A DNA stretch of 64,000 nt from Otis tarda (Eukaryota; Chordata; Aves; Otidiformes; Otididae): positions 49,137,963-49,201,962 of the forward strand of contig CM048554.1 in assembly GCA_026413225.1 (NCBI GenBank). The letters are read 5' to 3'. Below the pieces are notes generated by a model, which saw only the letters and a program-made list of their open reading frames with translations, was not told the origin of the DNA and made no database searches. How positions within the stretch are numbered: the first letter of the stretch is position 1; the number at the start of each line of letters is the position of its first letter. The translations under genes were made by a program, and so were the position numbers. This document shows positions 1 to 10,805 of this stretch, piece after piece.

Positions 1-30
1 ATGAGTCCTGCAACAAGGAGAAGCGCTTTT

Positions 31-233
31 GTGTGTGTTTGTGTGTGAAATCTCAAAGGACGCCCTCCAGAACTCATTACTGGGGCTAAATACTTTTTAG
101 AGAGTCAGAAAGTGAATATATGTTTTCCTCCCATCATTATAGCTACAGCTTCTACTGCTGTTTGTCGACGTGGATTGAGCAGAGGATAACTTGAACACAT
201 TCAGAAAGGTTGAGAAATACACACAAACACACA
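31..233. repeat. TG/CA inverted repeat arms
   Basis: A 15-base TG-rich tract at 32-46 (TGTGTGTTTGTGTGT) is the exact reverse complement of a CA-rich tract at 219-233. The arms are about 170 bases apart and the sequence between them is unremarkable. The arms are low-complexity, so this may be two independent CA-type microsatellite scraps and not one structure. Confidence 0.45.
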
Positions 234-830
234 ATGGAAGAGGCTTCACAGCCTGCAAAACAGCCTGCAATGAGCTCAGCTTTTAGTTTATGATCTATGT
301 TATAGCAAGACACACTGCCTTATACTTAAAGGTCTATGACCAATTCCATAAAAATCCTTGAATTTTGGGATTTATCAGTCAGCCATTTCAAATTGCATCA
401 GACTAGAGCTTGTCAATCCAGTTACATTTCCTTTTTGGTTTTACAAGATTTGATCGAAATTTGTTTCTCTGGTTATTGCTTAACTGTGGGCAAAGGCACG
501 GAGTTGGTGGGGACTTTGGGGCATGACTTTGTGAGGAAAGGCAGGGCTGCCGCTCGCTGTGGGATCGCCGCTCTCACCAGCCACTTTGAGGCACAAAAGG
601 AGATATTTACCCTCATTGTATACCTCTCCAAATCCATCTTAAGTGTGACTAATGTTGTTCTTTTGCTGGCCTTCTCCACACAGGTGCATTTATTTCCTGC
701 ACTGTACTTTTTAACAATGTATGGATTATGAAAAGAAAATAAAATAAAAGAAAAAATGTTTTTTTTCTTCCTGCCAGTATAATACCAGGTGTAACGTAGA
801 GCTGGCTGTAACGCAGAAATTCTCTCTCAT
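234..830. other. Unannotated noncoding stretch
   Basis: No gene or repeat is recognised here. An open frame of 131 codons at 336-731 (+) has no domain-like character and is within chance length. A short A-rich stretch lies near 730-760. Confidence 0.5.
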
Positions 831-960
831 GAAAAAATTACAATTTTGAAATTATCCCTATCCTTTCTCACCTCAAATTGTGAGATTTTTCAATTTTGCT
901 TTTAATCTTAAATTTTTTTTTCCTGGGAAAAGCTTTCCAAAAAAACCCAAAAATCTCTCT
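831..960. repeat. A/T-rich sequence, possible old interspersed repeat
   Basis: This is rich in AAATTTT-like words and resembles the A/T-rich old repeat seen more clearly at 1335-1450. It lies on the other side of a GC-rich block, so the two parts could be one old insertion interrupted by that block. The relation is inferred by eye only. Confidence 0.3.
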
Positions 961-969
961 CAGGAGAAG

Positions 970-1310
970 CAAACTGGAATTTCTTGGGGCTTGCCAGCTG
1001 CCTGCTGAAAAGGGAGAGCGGCGGGAGCCTTGTCGGCAGGCTGCTGCAGGCTGGCCACCCTGCGCCTGCCTCTCCTCCTCCTCCTCCTCCTCCTCCTCCT
1101 CCTCCTCGCCTTCCCCCTAGCCTGGCTGCTGGGGAGGCAGCTGGGCTGCAGGGCCGGCAGAGCGCCAGGGCACTCAACCTCCCCTCCTCCCTCTTCCAGA
1201 CCTGCTGCATCTCCCCAGCTGCCTGCCTGGAAGACTATTGTCAATTTTGCTCTCTCCCTGCAGACGACAACAAAATCGACAGGGACCTTCCAGCCAAGCA
1301 GCTATGGAGC
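970..1310. other. GC-rich block containing a CTC microsatellite
   Basis: Base composition changes sharply to GC-rich, with about nine CpGs, between two A/T-rich flanks. Long open frames in several phases (100-116 codons, with poly-Ser, poly-Leu or poly-Pro runs) all come from the trinucleotide repeat and are not credible genes. I do not recognise a family. Confidence 0.5.
1072..1107. repeat. (CTC)12 trinucleotide microsatellite
   Basis: Twelve uninterrupted CTC units, read directly. On the opposite strand it is a GAG run. It creates the false poly-amino-acid open frames on both strands in this area. Confidence 0.95.
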
Positions 1311-1334
1311 CATTGGTTTGATTTTTTTTCCTAA

Positions 1335-1450
1335 TAGAAAATCAGAAATTTCTGGCAAAATTGAAATTTTCCCATAAAAGAAATCCTGATTTTATAAAAG
1401 GCACATTTTTTCCCCCAGAAAGTCATTCCAACAGAACATTCCCAGCTGCT
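1335..1450. repeat. A/T-rich old interspersed repeat fragment
   Basis: The order of words here (CAGAAATTTCTGGCAAAATT, then TTGAAATTTTCCC, then CCCAGAAAGTCATTCC, ending in CCCAGCTGCTGAGG) matches a repeat I recognise from turtle and crocodilian genomes. A related piece appears near 55220-55260. Copies are heavily diverged. The family name is not certain and would need a repeat-library search. Confidence 0.5.
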
Positions 1451-4400
1451 GAGGAATGGGATTAAGAGAGATTCCCAGCTCTCTTAATTTGAGAGACCTT
1501 TAAATTAAAGTCTATAGAAAAAAACACTTGTGTGCTTGGCTGTGAAATAAGGGTGAGTGAATGGAGTCAAATGCAAATAGAAACTGCCTGAGAACCCATG
1601 TGCAGGGTCCCACCATCTAAGGATCAGGCCCAGGGGATTTATGTGACCTTGAAAGAGCTATAAGGGATCATAGCTTTACTATAAAGTAGTAGAGTTGATA
1701 ATTAAGACTTACATAGCAAGGTTATGTCTCTTTTGAAAAATTTACGCAGGTCTGAACTGTTGTGAGAATAATTCCCATCTTGCAATTGCTACCAAACTGG
1801 TTCAGAAAAGTATTCAAGCTTTTGTGGCCTCATCAAAATAATAGAAACCTTTTCAGCAGCGGCACATCAGACACTGCCAGAGAGAGGAAAAAAAAATGAA
1901 ATTTCACCCAGAGTAGTGCTACAAAGTCACCTTTGTCTCTATTTTATCTATGTGCTGTTGGGGGTGATTCTCTCCATGGTAAAGGATCTGGCGCTCCTGT
2001 GTGTGTCATCCGTGCCTATGGATTTCAGGAAAGAGAGGCCCCGGTGCCAGCACTGTCAGGGAGCCTCAACGTGTGACCAGAGCACACCTTTCAAAGCCAT
2101 CTGAGATGAGAAGGTGCAGGCAGTCATGACCAGCAGCCTGTGCAGGTTTCCCCTGTGCTGTCTCCAAGTCCATGCTGAATGCATCACCCTTCCTTCCAGC
2201 TGCAGGACTGCAGATTTGACTTGGAAGTGCTTCCACTTTTGCATTTTTCCCCTAGCTGGAACACCTCAGTTGGGTGAAATACCAGCTCCAGATCGCCAGA
2301 GGGGCAGGGAGACCCGTGCCAGAGGAGCCAGGTTGTTAGTGCGTGGATAGGACTGTGGAAACAATTTTGAAAATATTTCCTTGGGCTCTGACATTACCTT
2401 TTTCCCGGGAACTTTATAGCAAGAGTGAGGAGCAGATAGCACAGTCTCCACTCAGGGAAACCTCCCACTGAAGTCGTCTGGGTCTTTATCTGAACAAGAG
2501 CTGTAAGAGAGTTGAATGTAGCTCCGTTTGTGCTCCTGGGTGGTGCAAGGCCTTATGCAGGCTCCTTGCAGTGGGTGAGTTTCTTTCAAATGGGAGCAGC
2601 TCTTTGCAGAACCATGCAGGAGCCTTTTACCTGATCTGGAAATGTTTTTGCAGGTAAAGCACCATTAAGCAATCAAAATGCAATACAAAATAAGTTTATC
2701 AGGTGATTAAATGTGAATACAACTGGTCAAACCCAGAGTGAACCCATGGAGATGTGGTGAGGTGAAGCCCCCTTGCGTGAATACCACGCAGGGGTACGGC
2801 AGAACGCCTTGCCGTAGGGCTGCAGGATTGGCCCCCCGTGGTGGCAACACATTGTCCTTCCTATGGTATTGATTATCCCCTGCCTGAGAGGCTCATCATA
2901 CAGAGGCACAGCAGGGTGAGTTAAAGGGTGGAGTGGCGGCTTTCTTTCTGAATGCGCTAGCCTTCACAGATATAAACCAAACCTTTTCTTTGCATGTAAA
3001 TATTTGCAATTAATTCGTGATAGTTTTGTTTTCAAATGTTCATTAAAACTTTTCTCCCCTATATTTTATTCATATAGATCTGTCTTTGGCCAACATCTTT
3101 CATAAAGTGCTGAAATTTGCCCTTGAGGCATCAGATGGAGTAGTCAGATTGTCAAATAAGTCTCCTAATTGAAGTTAACGCTGGCACAATATTTGTCTTT
3201 TGAAAATAAACATTGCCAGCAAAGTTGCAGGTCTCCCACTCTGTGTGCGCACTGGCAGTGCTGGAGAGCCATGGAGTGCATAGCAGAGAACGGGGAGTTT
3301 GATATGAGGAGTAGCTTTAGAAATGAGTATGTTAGCATATTGTTTCAGTGAAATACCAAACATGCTAGAGTTTATCAAAACATAACCAGCAAAAGCTGCT
3401 TTTTGTGTTGAAGTCACATGTTAGCAGGTACAACAAATAAATAAATATTCTCTTTAAGCAAGATATTTGCATTTTTATATCCTAAAGGGTCACAAGCCGA
3501 CATGGGAAATCAATAGTTCTTCTTGTGCTGCGTGAAATTAATCAGTAACTTTGGAGATACTCCATATTTAAGAAAACAAACTGAATGAACATCACATGGC
3601 TTTTAAAGACATCCTTGTGTGATGTTCCTGGTGAGTTTGAGATGACAAAGGATTGAGTATTTTCCAGTGCAGTGCCTACAAGAAACCCAGAACTAGAACA
3701 CAAGACAAAGCACCATTCCGAGCCCACTCCAAGATGAATAGAGAAGTGAGTGTTAGTGCAGTCTTAAGAAATCTGATAGTATATTGTGCCTGTAAACCAT
3801 CTGTGAGGGAAAAGGTCATAGGTCTGGGTTTTGCCACTCACTCTGAGTGATATCTTACCTCTCCATTGCAAATCTGGCAGCTGGCTTCAGCAGAGTGCTT
3901 AAAATCACTGTCCTCCTGAAGCATGTCCTCAACTTGAGTAGAAGTGGGACATGTATTTCGGGATGTGCTGTGACTTCTGTGGGCAGCTCCGGTGACCAGG
4001 TAGGACTGCTTCGTGTACCAGGTGATGTGCAAATGTAGCAGAACATGGCACCTAATGAAGCCTCTAATCCCTGGATTCCCTTTTCCCTGTTAACCCAGTT
4101 TATCATTAAAATGCTAGCGTCTATTTGCTGTCTGCTGTTATTTTGAGTAAGAATTTTCCAGGAATAGTTCATCATAAATGCAGAAACAGTGCTCCATAAT
4201 AACTTGTTAGGTATGGCACCTGATCCTGTTTCTGCTCCCTAGCTATTTGGTTTTATGTAATGAATCCAGAAATGATAGAGGGGTGTGCAGCATTTGCTAC
4301 TCAGCTTCATATGACTGGCAGACCTCCGACTTCATGGTAGGTGATAATTGAAATACCTGGGCTGAAAATTCTACTTCATAAACAGCAAGAGGGCTATTAG

Positions 4401-5092
4401 ATAAACTGAACCCATTAACAACAGGTGATCAGACAGCCCACTCCTGCCTTAAGTTTCTGTCCTGGCTGGGAAGCTCCCTGAGTACTCAGCTTGCATCCCC
4501 TTGGGCCCTCTGCTAGGCAATCCCATTCCCAACCTGAGCAAATCCAAATCCATTTCATTTGAAATGACTGTATGCAACGGCTGTAATCATGTAGCATCCA
4601 CTGGTGGTGGTGGTGGCAGGTGTCCTTGGTGCATCTCCTGCTGACCCAGTGCATGTGGCTGCTCCATGCTCTGTGCCCTGATGGTTTCAACACAGCCAAA
4701 CGCAGAGCTGCCCCAAAGCTGCCGTTGATAATCCTCATGCAAGCAGGGTCTGAAAGGGCTCCAGACAAGCCTGGTACTGCAGCGGAGGAGAGTAGGAAGA
4801 TGATGTCTGTGTCCCTTGGTCTCCACAGCCGAAGAGCACTTGAGAGCTAAGTACTCTCGCACACACTACAGTAAGCACAGAGTGCTTGCAATGTGGACTG
4901 GTGGCTCTGAGCCATGTGAACCGAGACTGGGAACTTCACTTTAAAGCACTAATACCCTGAGGGGGCTCCCTCTGATAAAATAAAAGCCACTGACTTTGAG
5001 ACAAGCAGAAGGAGGCTTTTGTATCAATGGAATACAAAACATAAATTGCTTGATGGGAAGTGAAGACTCACTGATAGCATGGGAGCAATAAA
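1451..5092. other. Unannotated noncoding stretch with a (TGG)5 tract
   Basis: No exon or recognisable transposon is seen. The only simple repeat of note is (TGG)5 at 4602-4616. GATCAGGCCC near 1622 resembles the end of a sauropsid repeat but is too short to call. Open frames reach only 117 codons (4415-4768, minus) and look random. Confidence 0.5.
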
Positions 5093-5131
5093 GAGCTGAT
5101 CCTACTTCCATTAACTTTATTGGGAGCAGAC
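5093..5131. repeat. Fragment of old sauropsid repeat
   Basis: The words GAGCTGATCCTACTTCCATT and TTTATTGGGAGCAGA resemble the GATCC...CATTGACTTCAATGGGAGCAG module of repeats common in turtles and crocodilians. Only about 40 bases are preserved, so this is a weak call. Confidence 0.35.
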
Positions 5132-7071
5132 TCAAAATATTTAAGTGGAGATTGGCATATCACATCTATCTAATCTAAAGTCTCTCAGTATTTATGTTAT
5201 GGTATCAGCCCTGAGACAGACAGATGAAATATTACTCCTACTCCATTTAATTTATAATCTTCATCTCACTAAATCTGCACCTACCTACTTATATGGTCCC
5301 CATTACCAAAGTAGCTGAGTGGCTGCCAAGTATTTAGATATATAAATAAAATAGCAAAGATTATTTTGTTCTCTGTCTCCCTACTTCTCCCATAGTTTTT
5401 AAGATGTCCTATAAGGTTTGCAGTTATTCTGTTTATTTTTTTGGTCATAACTGGATGGGACTGGGAATCTCTGGGTTTGTTTTAAACTTTTTTGGGAAAA
5501 CAGGTAAGCCCCAAAAGAGATGCACATTTATTTATTAATATATTGAGATCAATGAGTCCCAGAAAGGGTAAAAGCAAATAATGGAGTCTAGCTCCAGGAG
5601 CTGTGAGAATTTAATTGCATAAGCTCACAAACTTCCCCTGTTGGTTCACAGTCCGGATTGTTCCCGTCAAATGTCATGGGAGGTCATGTTGGTGGAAGGA
5701 GACATGATATCTCAGGAAGCAAAGTCCAATACCCTGAATGGCTTTGACTGTCAAGACAGAAATACCGGGCAAACCAAAGGAATTTGTGTTACTGAGTAAA
5801 TGGGATGCTGTGTTTGGAAGTTTGCAGAGCTTTCACAGCGCTCATGGCTTCTTTCCTAGGTACAGTAAACAGCCATGGCAATACTTCAAAGTCAAACAGC
5901 ACACGAGTGTCCAGTCTGTGTCTCGTAGGGATGGCTGTATACTTTTGGCTGGCCAGTCACAGATAGAAAGATTAAAACTCTTTAGTAAAGATGTGTGCTT
6001 CCCCTCTTTATAGCAACATCGTGACAACCCTAAGCAGGCAGTGCTGCAGCTGCTGAATCTTCAGAGAGGTGCTCTCAGAGAACATGGTGGTTTATGCCTG
6101 GAACGAGACACGCAGGACCAAAGTTACCACCTCTCTGGCCTATGTACTCTGCCCAGTTCTTGCCATGGCCACTGCTCATCACATGGTGATCAGGGGCTAC
6201 ATCCTGGGAAGGTTCAAGATGGAGCAACAGGTGTTCTGAGACTGGTCCGAAAGGAGGAACGTAAGACATTTCAAGATGTGTCCTCCAAAGCCGGATGGGG
6301 ATATATTTTCTCTTTTCTATTTCTGGCTGCCACTGAGCTCATGAATCTCCACCAATGGATAAACAGATAGCCCTGGACCCTTTTATAATTGTTTCTGGAT
6401 ATATCCTTCCTCAATCTTATTCTGCACAAAACTTCTTGAATAGCTCATTTAAGGAGAAAACACTTGAAAAATGTATTAGCAAACTCATTCAGTAGGGTAA
6501 AACCATCAACATGGAAAATTCAAGTTTTCAAAAGAGCCATTAAGTGTGATTAAACCTTTAAAAAGGGAGAACAGTGAATGCAGCCTTGTATTTAGCAATT
6601 TCGTATCTTTAATTGTACAAAGATTTTCTTTAAAAGCACAAGCCTGAAAGGAAGCTGAATGTTACAGTATTTACTGAAGGAAAGCAATGAGAGAAGGTCT
6701 GTTCACTAGCTAATGGAGTGAAGCCCAGAAATAATGACAAAAAAGCGGTAACGACCACTATCCAACACAACATATATAAAAGAGGGAGCCATAAAAAGGC
6801 AACAATTCTTGACTTAGCTTTGAGTTTCACAATGACTGTGATTACAGATAGCAAGTGGAAGAGCATATAAGCCATGATGAAACCTAGTTGGCTTTGCAAT
6901 TGAGATTCAAGTGAAAAAAAGAAAAAAGCAACAGGAGCATTGAATTTCTGCAACACAAATTTTGGATGGGGTATGAGAAAAGGAAAGAAAGGAAGAAAGA
7001 GCAAGGCCATCAAAAAGTTCATCAGAAAATGAATATACTCTCGCCCATTCCATCTAATAATAAACACAGTA
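5132..7071. other. Unannotated noncoding stretch with a polypurine tract
   Basis: No gene is recognised. A purine-rich run (AGAAAAGGAAAGAAAGGAAG type) occupies about 6975-7006 and makes part of the hydrophobic 186-codon minus-strand frame at 6630-7190. That frame also runs through the repeat fragment at 7072-7121, which argues against it being a gene. The stretch 5690-5800 has a faint likeness to other vertebrate repeats that I cannot name. Confidence 0.45.
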
Positions 7072-7121
7072 GGGGCCAGATCCTCAGCTGAACTGAACTG
7101 GTAATGCCAGTCACTGGGGTG
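7072..7121 (+). repeat. Fragment of old sauropsid repeat (GGGGCCAGATCCTCAGCTG end)
   Basis: GGGGCCAGATCCTCAGCTG followed by an ACTGGTAATGCCAGTCAC-like segment matches the terminal module of a palindromic repeat frequent in turtles and crocodilians. A second, poorer copy of the same terminus is at 34132-34175. Only one half of the usual palindrome is readable here. Confidence 0.55.
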
Positions 7122-8689
7122 GTTTGCCGTTCCTGCAAATGTGAATATCACACAGTCATACACATCGTGGCATGTGTTAGCCTCTGTCATCGTGCAGCAT
7201 CTTTCACATGCAGAGAAAACCGACTACTGGGGAATAGAATGAAAAAAAAATTAAAATCAAACTGATTAAAGCATACAATAATTATATATATGATACACTT
7301 CACGCTGTTACATGAAAAAGAAAATATTTTGCCACCTTTTAATGATGTGTTAATTAATAGCTGTATTTTTCTTGATCAATACTTTTAAAAAGCACTGTTA
7401 TCATCTGTGATCACATGTGTACATGGCTTTCTTCATATATCTAATACTAAGATTATATACACATGTACTTTTCCATGACCGAGCTATGTTAACTCAGTTG
7501 CAGCCTTAGGCTGCAAAAAGACTTCAGATTTTAGTGAGCATCTTTGCACAGTGCTTTTCCTAAAGCTTTCCCTTTACATTTCTATGAGTATCTTGAAAGT
7601 GGAACTTTTATTCACTCATTTATTTAGAAAACAACAAAACCAAAGTTTTTGATACTTGTGATTCTAGAAAAATTTAAAAAAACCCAACCCTCAACCTTAA
7701 AGGTACAAAGTCCAGAAGGCAGATGAAAAGAATCTCAAGTATTGAAATGCAACCTGATGACCAGTGGCAGGAGAGCACCAGTCCAGCATTGATGGTCCGA
7801 GGCAGGGGGAATCTAATAGGGCACACTACAAACCCAGCGAACTCGCAGGGAGAAGGATGACTGAGGTTTAATGCTGTCATATAGAATGATTGAGCAGAAC
7901 CACATTCATTCTCTGAGAAATTTGCCTGAACAAGCTTATTGCCCTTACACAGAGTAATACAAGCCATAAGCTTGTTATTTAAAATCACGACTACTTGCTT
8001 GAGCAATGAAATAAAAGCAAGGAGTCGAGGAGGAATGGAGGGGAAATATACAGGTGGCAGCATGCTGGTAGGCAGGAGGACGATGAAAATGGATACCGTT
8101 CTGAAGACTACAAAAGCTACTGGGACTGTGGGACAAGCATATGAGAAACTTAAGTGTCTGATGCCTACCGTGGAACCAGCAGCTTGCTGGTGATGACTGT
8201 ATGGGATATGTCTGATAGAGGTGATCAGGATGAAGAGTCAGATGAAAAAGTCACTTCAGAGCAGCCAAAACTATCTACAAATGCAGTCTCATTGGCTGAA
8301 TTGTATCAACTGGAAAAAAGAAAATGTTCTGGAGAAAGACAGATATGATCCTTTGTTCAGGTCTGATATTAAATCTGAACAGGGGTTTCTGAGCCTGATA
8401 GATTGCCAGTAGATCAGTTGGCTTAACATGTTACTTCTCTGTCGGCAAAGTCTTGCCTCTTGCATATCATTAGCACATCAGGACTGTAGTAGTAACAGTG
8501 TTAACCCTCTGCACTAGTGAAGCAATGGAACACGTCTACCCTTTAGACCAGCCTGGGTTACCCTGAGATTTTCCACCTCTCTCTGTCCCAGCGCATTATT
8601 AATTACTCAATGTAAAATAACCTGCTCGAACACAGCCCAGGAGAGCTCTAGGCCTGATAAGGTATCGGCCATGCTCCTACTCTCAGTGT
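7122..8689. other. Unannotated noncoding stretch
   Basis: A/T-rich, with no recognisable exon or transposon. The longest frame is 129 codons on the minus strand (7674-8063), with no domain signature. Confidence 0.5.
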
Positions 8690-8747
8690 GGGTCTGGACT
8701 GGAGACTTCCTGAGGTCCCCTCCAACCAGCTTTTCTGTGATGATATC
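8690..8747 (+). mobile_element. CR1 LINE 3' end, short remnant
   Basis: GGACTGGAGACTTCCTGAGG, then TCCCCTCCAACCAGC and TTTTCTGTGATGAT, follow the 3' terminal region of CR1 elements (GGACTnGATGACCTCnnGAGGTCCCTTCCAACC...TTCTATGAT). CR1 copies are usually 5'-truncated, so an isolated tail is normal. No coding part is present. At 8761-8782 GATGGGAGTTAGACAGGCACCT may be part of another old repeat. Confidence 0.7.
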
Positions 8748-8782
8748 CCATCCCCAGTTAGATGGGAGTTAGACAGGCACCT

Positions 8783-10542
8783 GCTCTTCAGTAGTTGGCA
8801 CCTACCTTCCTTTGCTTTTTTTTTGTGTAATGGTTAAACAGAGATGGTCTCAGAAAGGGGGTTTTTTTTTTTGCACGATAAATGGACAACAGGCACCAAG
8901 ACCAGGCAGTGCTGATACTGAATTAGAGCGGGTGCCTGAAGTTGGAGGCTCCTTGCTTCAAGAAACAGGCCTGCCACCGAGACATCAAGCAGTGGGCATA
9001 GCTGTCAGAAGAGTCCAGCAGGAGAGGGTCCCACTAGGTTTGGCTATTAATTCTGAAACACATATTTTTAATTACAAAGCTGTTTCAAGCTGGGATTGAG
9101 GATTGCTGATAGCTCTGAAAATAACATCCAAAGTTGAGCTATAATTGTCATTAGAGGCATTGAAAATAGTTGTAAAACAATGTACTGAAATTTCCTGTAG
9201 TCGCAGCAGCTCTGGACAATGTTTACTGAAGGCACCATTGCAAAACTCTTGCCTGAAAATGAAGAAGAGGACAATGCCTGCAATTTAGATTTTACAGTCT
9301 GCCATCAATTGAGTTGTATGAAAATCACTAAACCGAAGAGGGTATTTGCAGGAGAAAGATGAATGAAAATCCTTGCTATGGACTACGCAGGTTTTGCTAA
9401 TGAAGAAACAGAGATATAATGAAGAAATAGCAAACACAGAGTTCTAGTCTCTAAGATAAAAACAAACTAAATCTGATTTCTCTGTGCTGTAGCCCTTAAC
9501 AATGGTAATAGCAGGCACTTATGCAAGATGATATTTAGTGATTATAGTAAAAAACTGACATCCTTACATAAAATGAAATTATTAATTGATTCGTAAATGC
9601 TACATCCCTGACACTCCCAGGACCATGGTATTTTTTTCCAATGAAACACTTAGGCAGTTACTCTTTATGGGTAAGGCAGGAACATCTGGATGTACAATGG
9701 CTTCTGCATTAGCGAAGTCACTGCGATACAGTCTGCTGTTTGCATCTACTAACCTGTGGTGACCAGAAGCCATTATTTCCAACAGACACAATGGCAACCA
9801 GAAACATTACTCTCACAATACTGAAGAATGCAAATGCATTATCTCATGACCTCCAAGGATATGGTATGTGGCACCGCTGTTCAAAAAGTTTTTAAACTGT
9901 TTGCAATGTACTTATGTCTACTTGTTCATAGAAAATTATTCCCATCACTTGTTTTGTTTTGACCTCCAAGGCGAATGAATGGCTCACATATGTGATCTTT
10001 AAAAACATGTCCACGTTAAGAGCAGGAGGGCTGGGAGTGAACAGGTTAAGGAGGCATAAGAGAAAAGAGCTATTGTGGGTGGGGAATGAAATAAAAGCTT
10101 GGTCACATGGAGGAACAGCAAACAAGGCAGCAAAGCTGTCGGAGAGATTTTAGTTCCCCCAGGGACTAGAATGGTTAAACAAAGGTGGTTTAAAAAGTGT
10201 GTCACCAGGCCTACACTAGCCATTCACCAGCGGTGATACATCAAATCTTGTCCTTGTGCAAGCTGGGCCTCTCTGGCACCCTCAGGGAAGGTGCATTTGT
10301 TTAAACTATGCTTGAATTTGGCTCAGCAAAGCAAGGAAGAGAGGTGTGCTACTCGAAGAGGGCAGGGAGAAGCACACACTGGAAGCCAGGGACTGCCAGG
10401 ATGAAAAATATCCTGGATGGATTAGGCCACCAAGATCATAAACGATAACTGAACCCTGTTTCCTGAGCTGCACTGCCACACGGTTGTGAGTGATATTTTG
10501 GTAACTGTGACCAAAACTTAGATTAAGCTGACATTTACTTAA
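8783..10542. other. Unannotated noncoding stretch
   Basis: No gene or mobile element is recognised. Short T runs occur near 8815-8825 and 8861-8872. Frames here are at most 95 codons. Confidence 0.5.
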
Positions 10543-10570
10543 CTTTTTTTTCTTTCTTTCTTTTTCTCCT
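10543..10570. repeat. Polypyrimidine tract, TTTC-type
   Basis: A run of T and C with three TTTC-like units. It is simple sequence without other signals of function. Confidence 0.8.
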
Positions 10571-10665
10571 CATTATCTTACTGTGATGGAAGGGTAAAAT
10601 TATTTCCAAACCTTAATTGTGCATTTCTTGCATCAGCAAGCTGGTAACAAATTTGACCTTAAATC

Positions 10666-10681
10666 TTTTTTTTTTTTTTTT
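10666..10681. repeat. Poly-T run (16 T)
   Basis: Sixteen consecutive T, read directly. It could be the reverse complement of an old poly-A tail, but there is no recognisable retroposed sequence beside it and no target-site duplication that I can see. Confidence 0.85.
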
Positions 10682-10770
10682 AGAGTCACCCAGTTTCTTA
10701 GCTTTGCTTTATACTGCTTGATTTGGGATAAAGCATCCCCAGCTTGTTTTCACCTTTGTTTTGCACTCCC

Positions 10771-10805
10771 TCACACACACATACACATGTGCATGTACAC
10801 ATGCT
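10771..10805. repeat. CA-rich imperfect microsatellite
   Basis: CACACACACATACACATGTG and then CATGTACACATG: an alternating purine-pyrimidine tract with interruptions. Such tracts can adopt left-handed DNA, but nothing further supports a role. Confidence 0.75.

Noticed and set aside
908-1377. Poly-Ser, poly-Leu, poly-Pro and poly-Arg frames
   Set aside because: All are translations of the (CTC)12 microsatellite in different phases.
5690-5800. Possible interspersed repeat (TGAATGGCTTTGACTGTCAA region)
   Set aside because: The faint likeness to a vertebrate repeat is from memory only, with no internal structure to confirm it.
6630-7190. 186-codon hydrophobic open frame on the minus strand
   Set aside because: It runs through a polypurine tract and an old repeat fragment (7072-7121). 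Its hydrophobic look comes from T-rich codons, and no family is recognisable.
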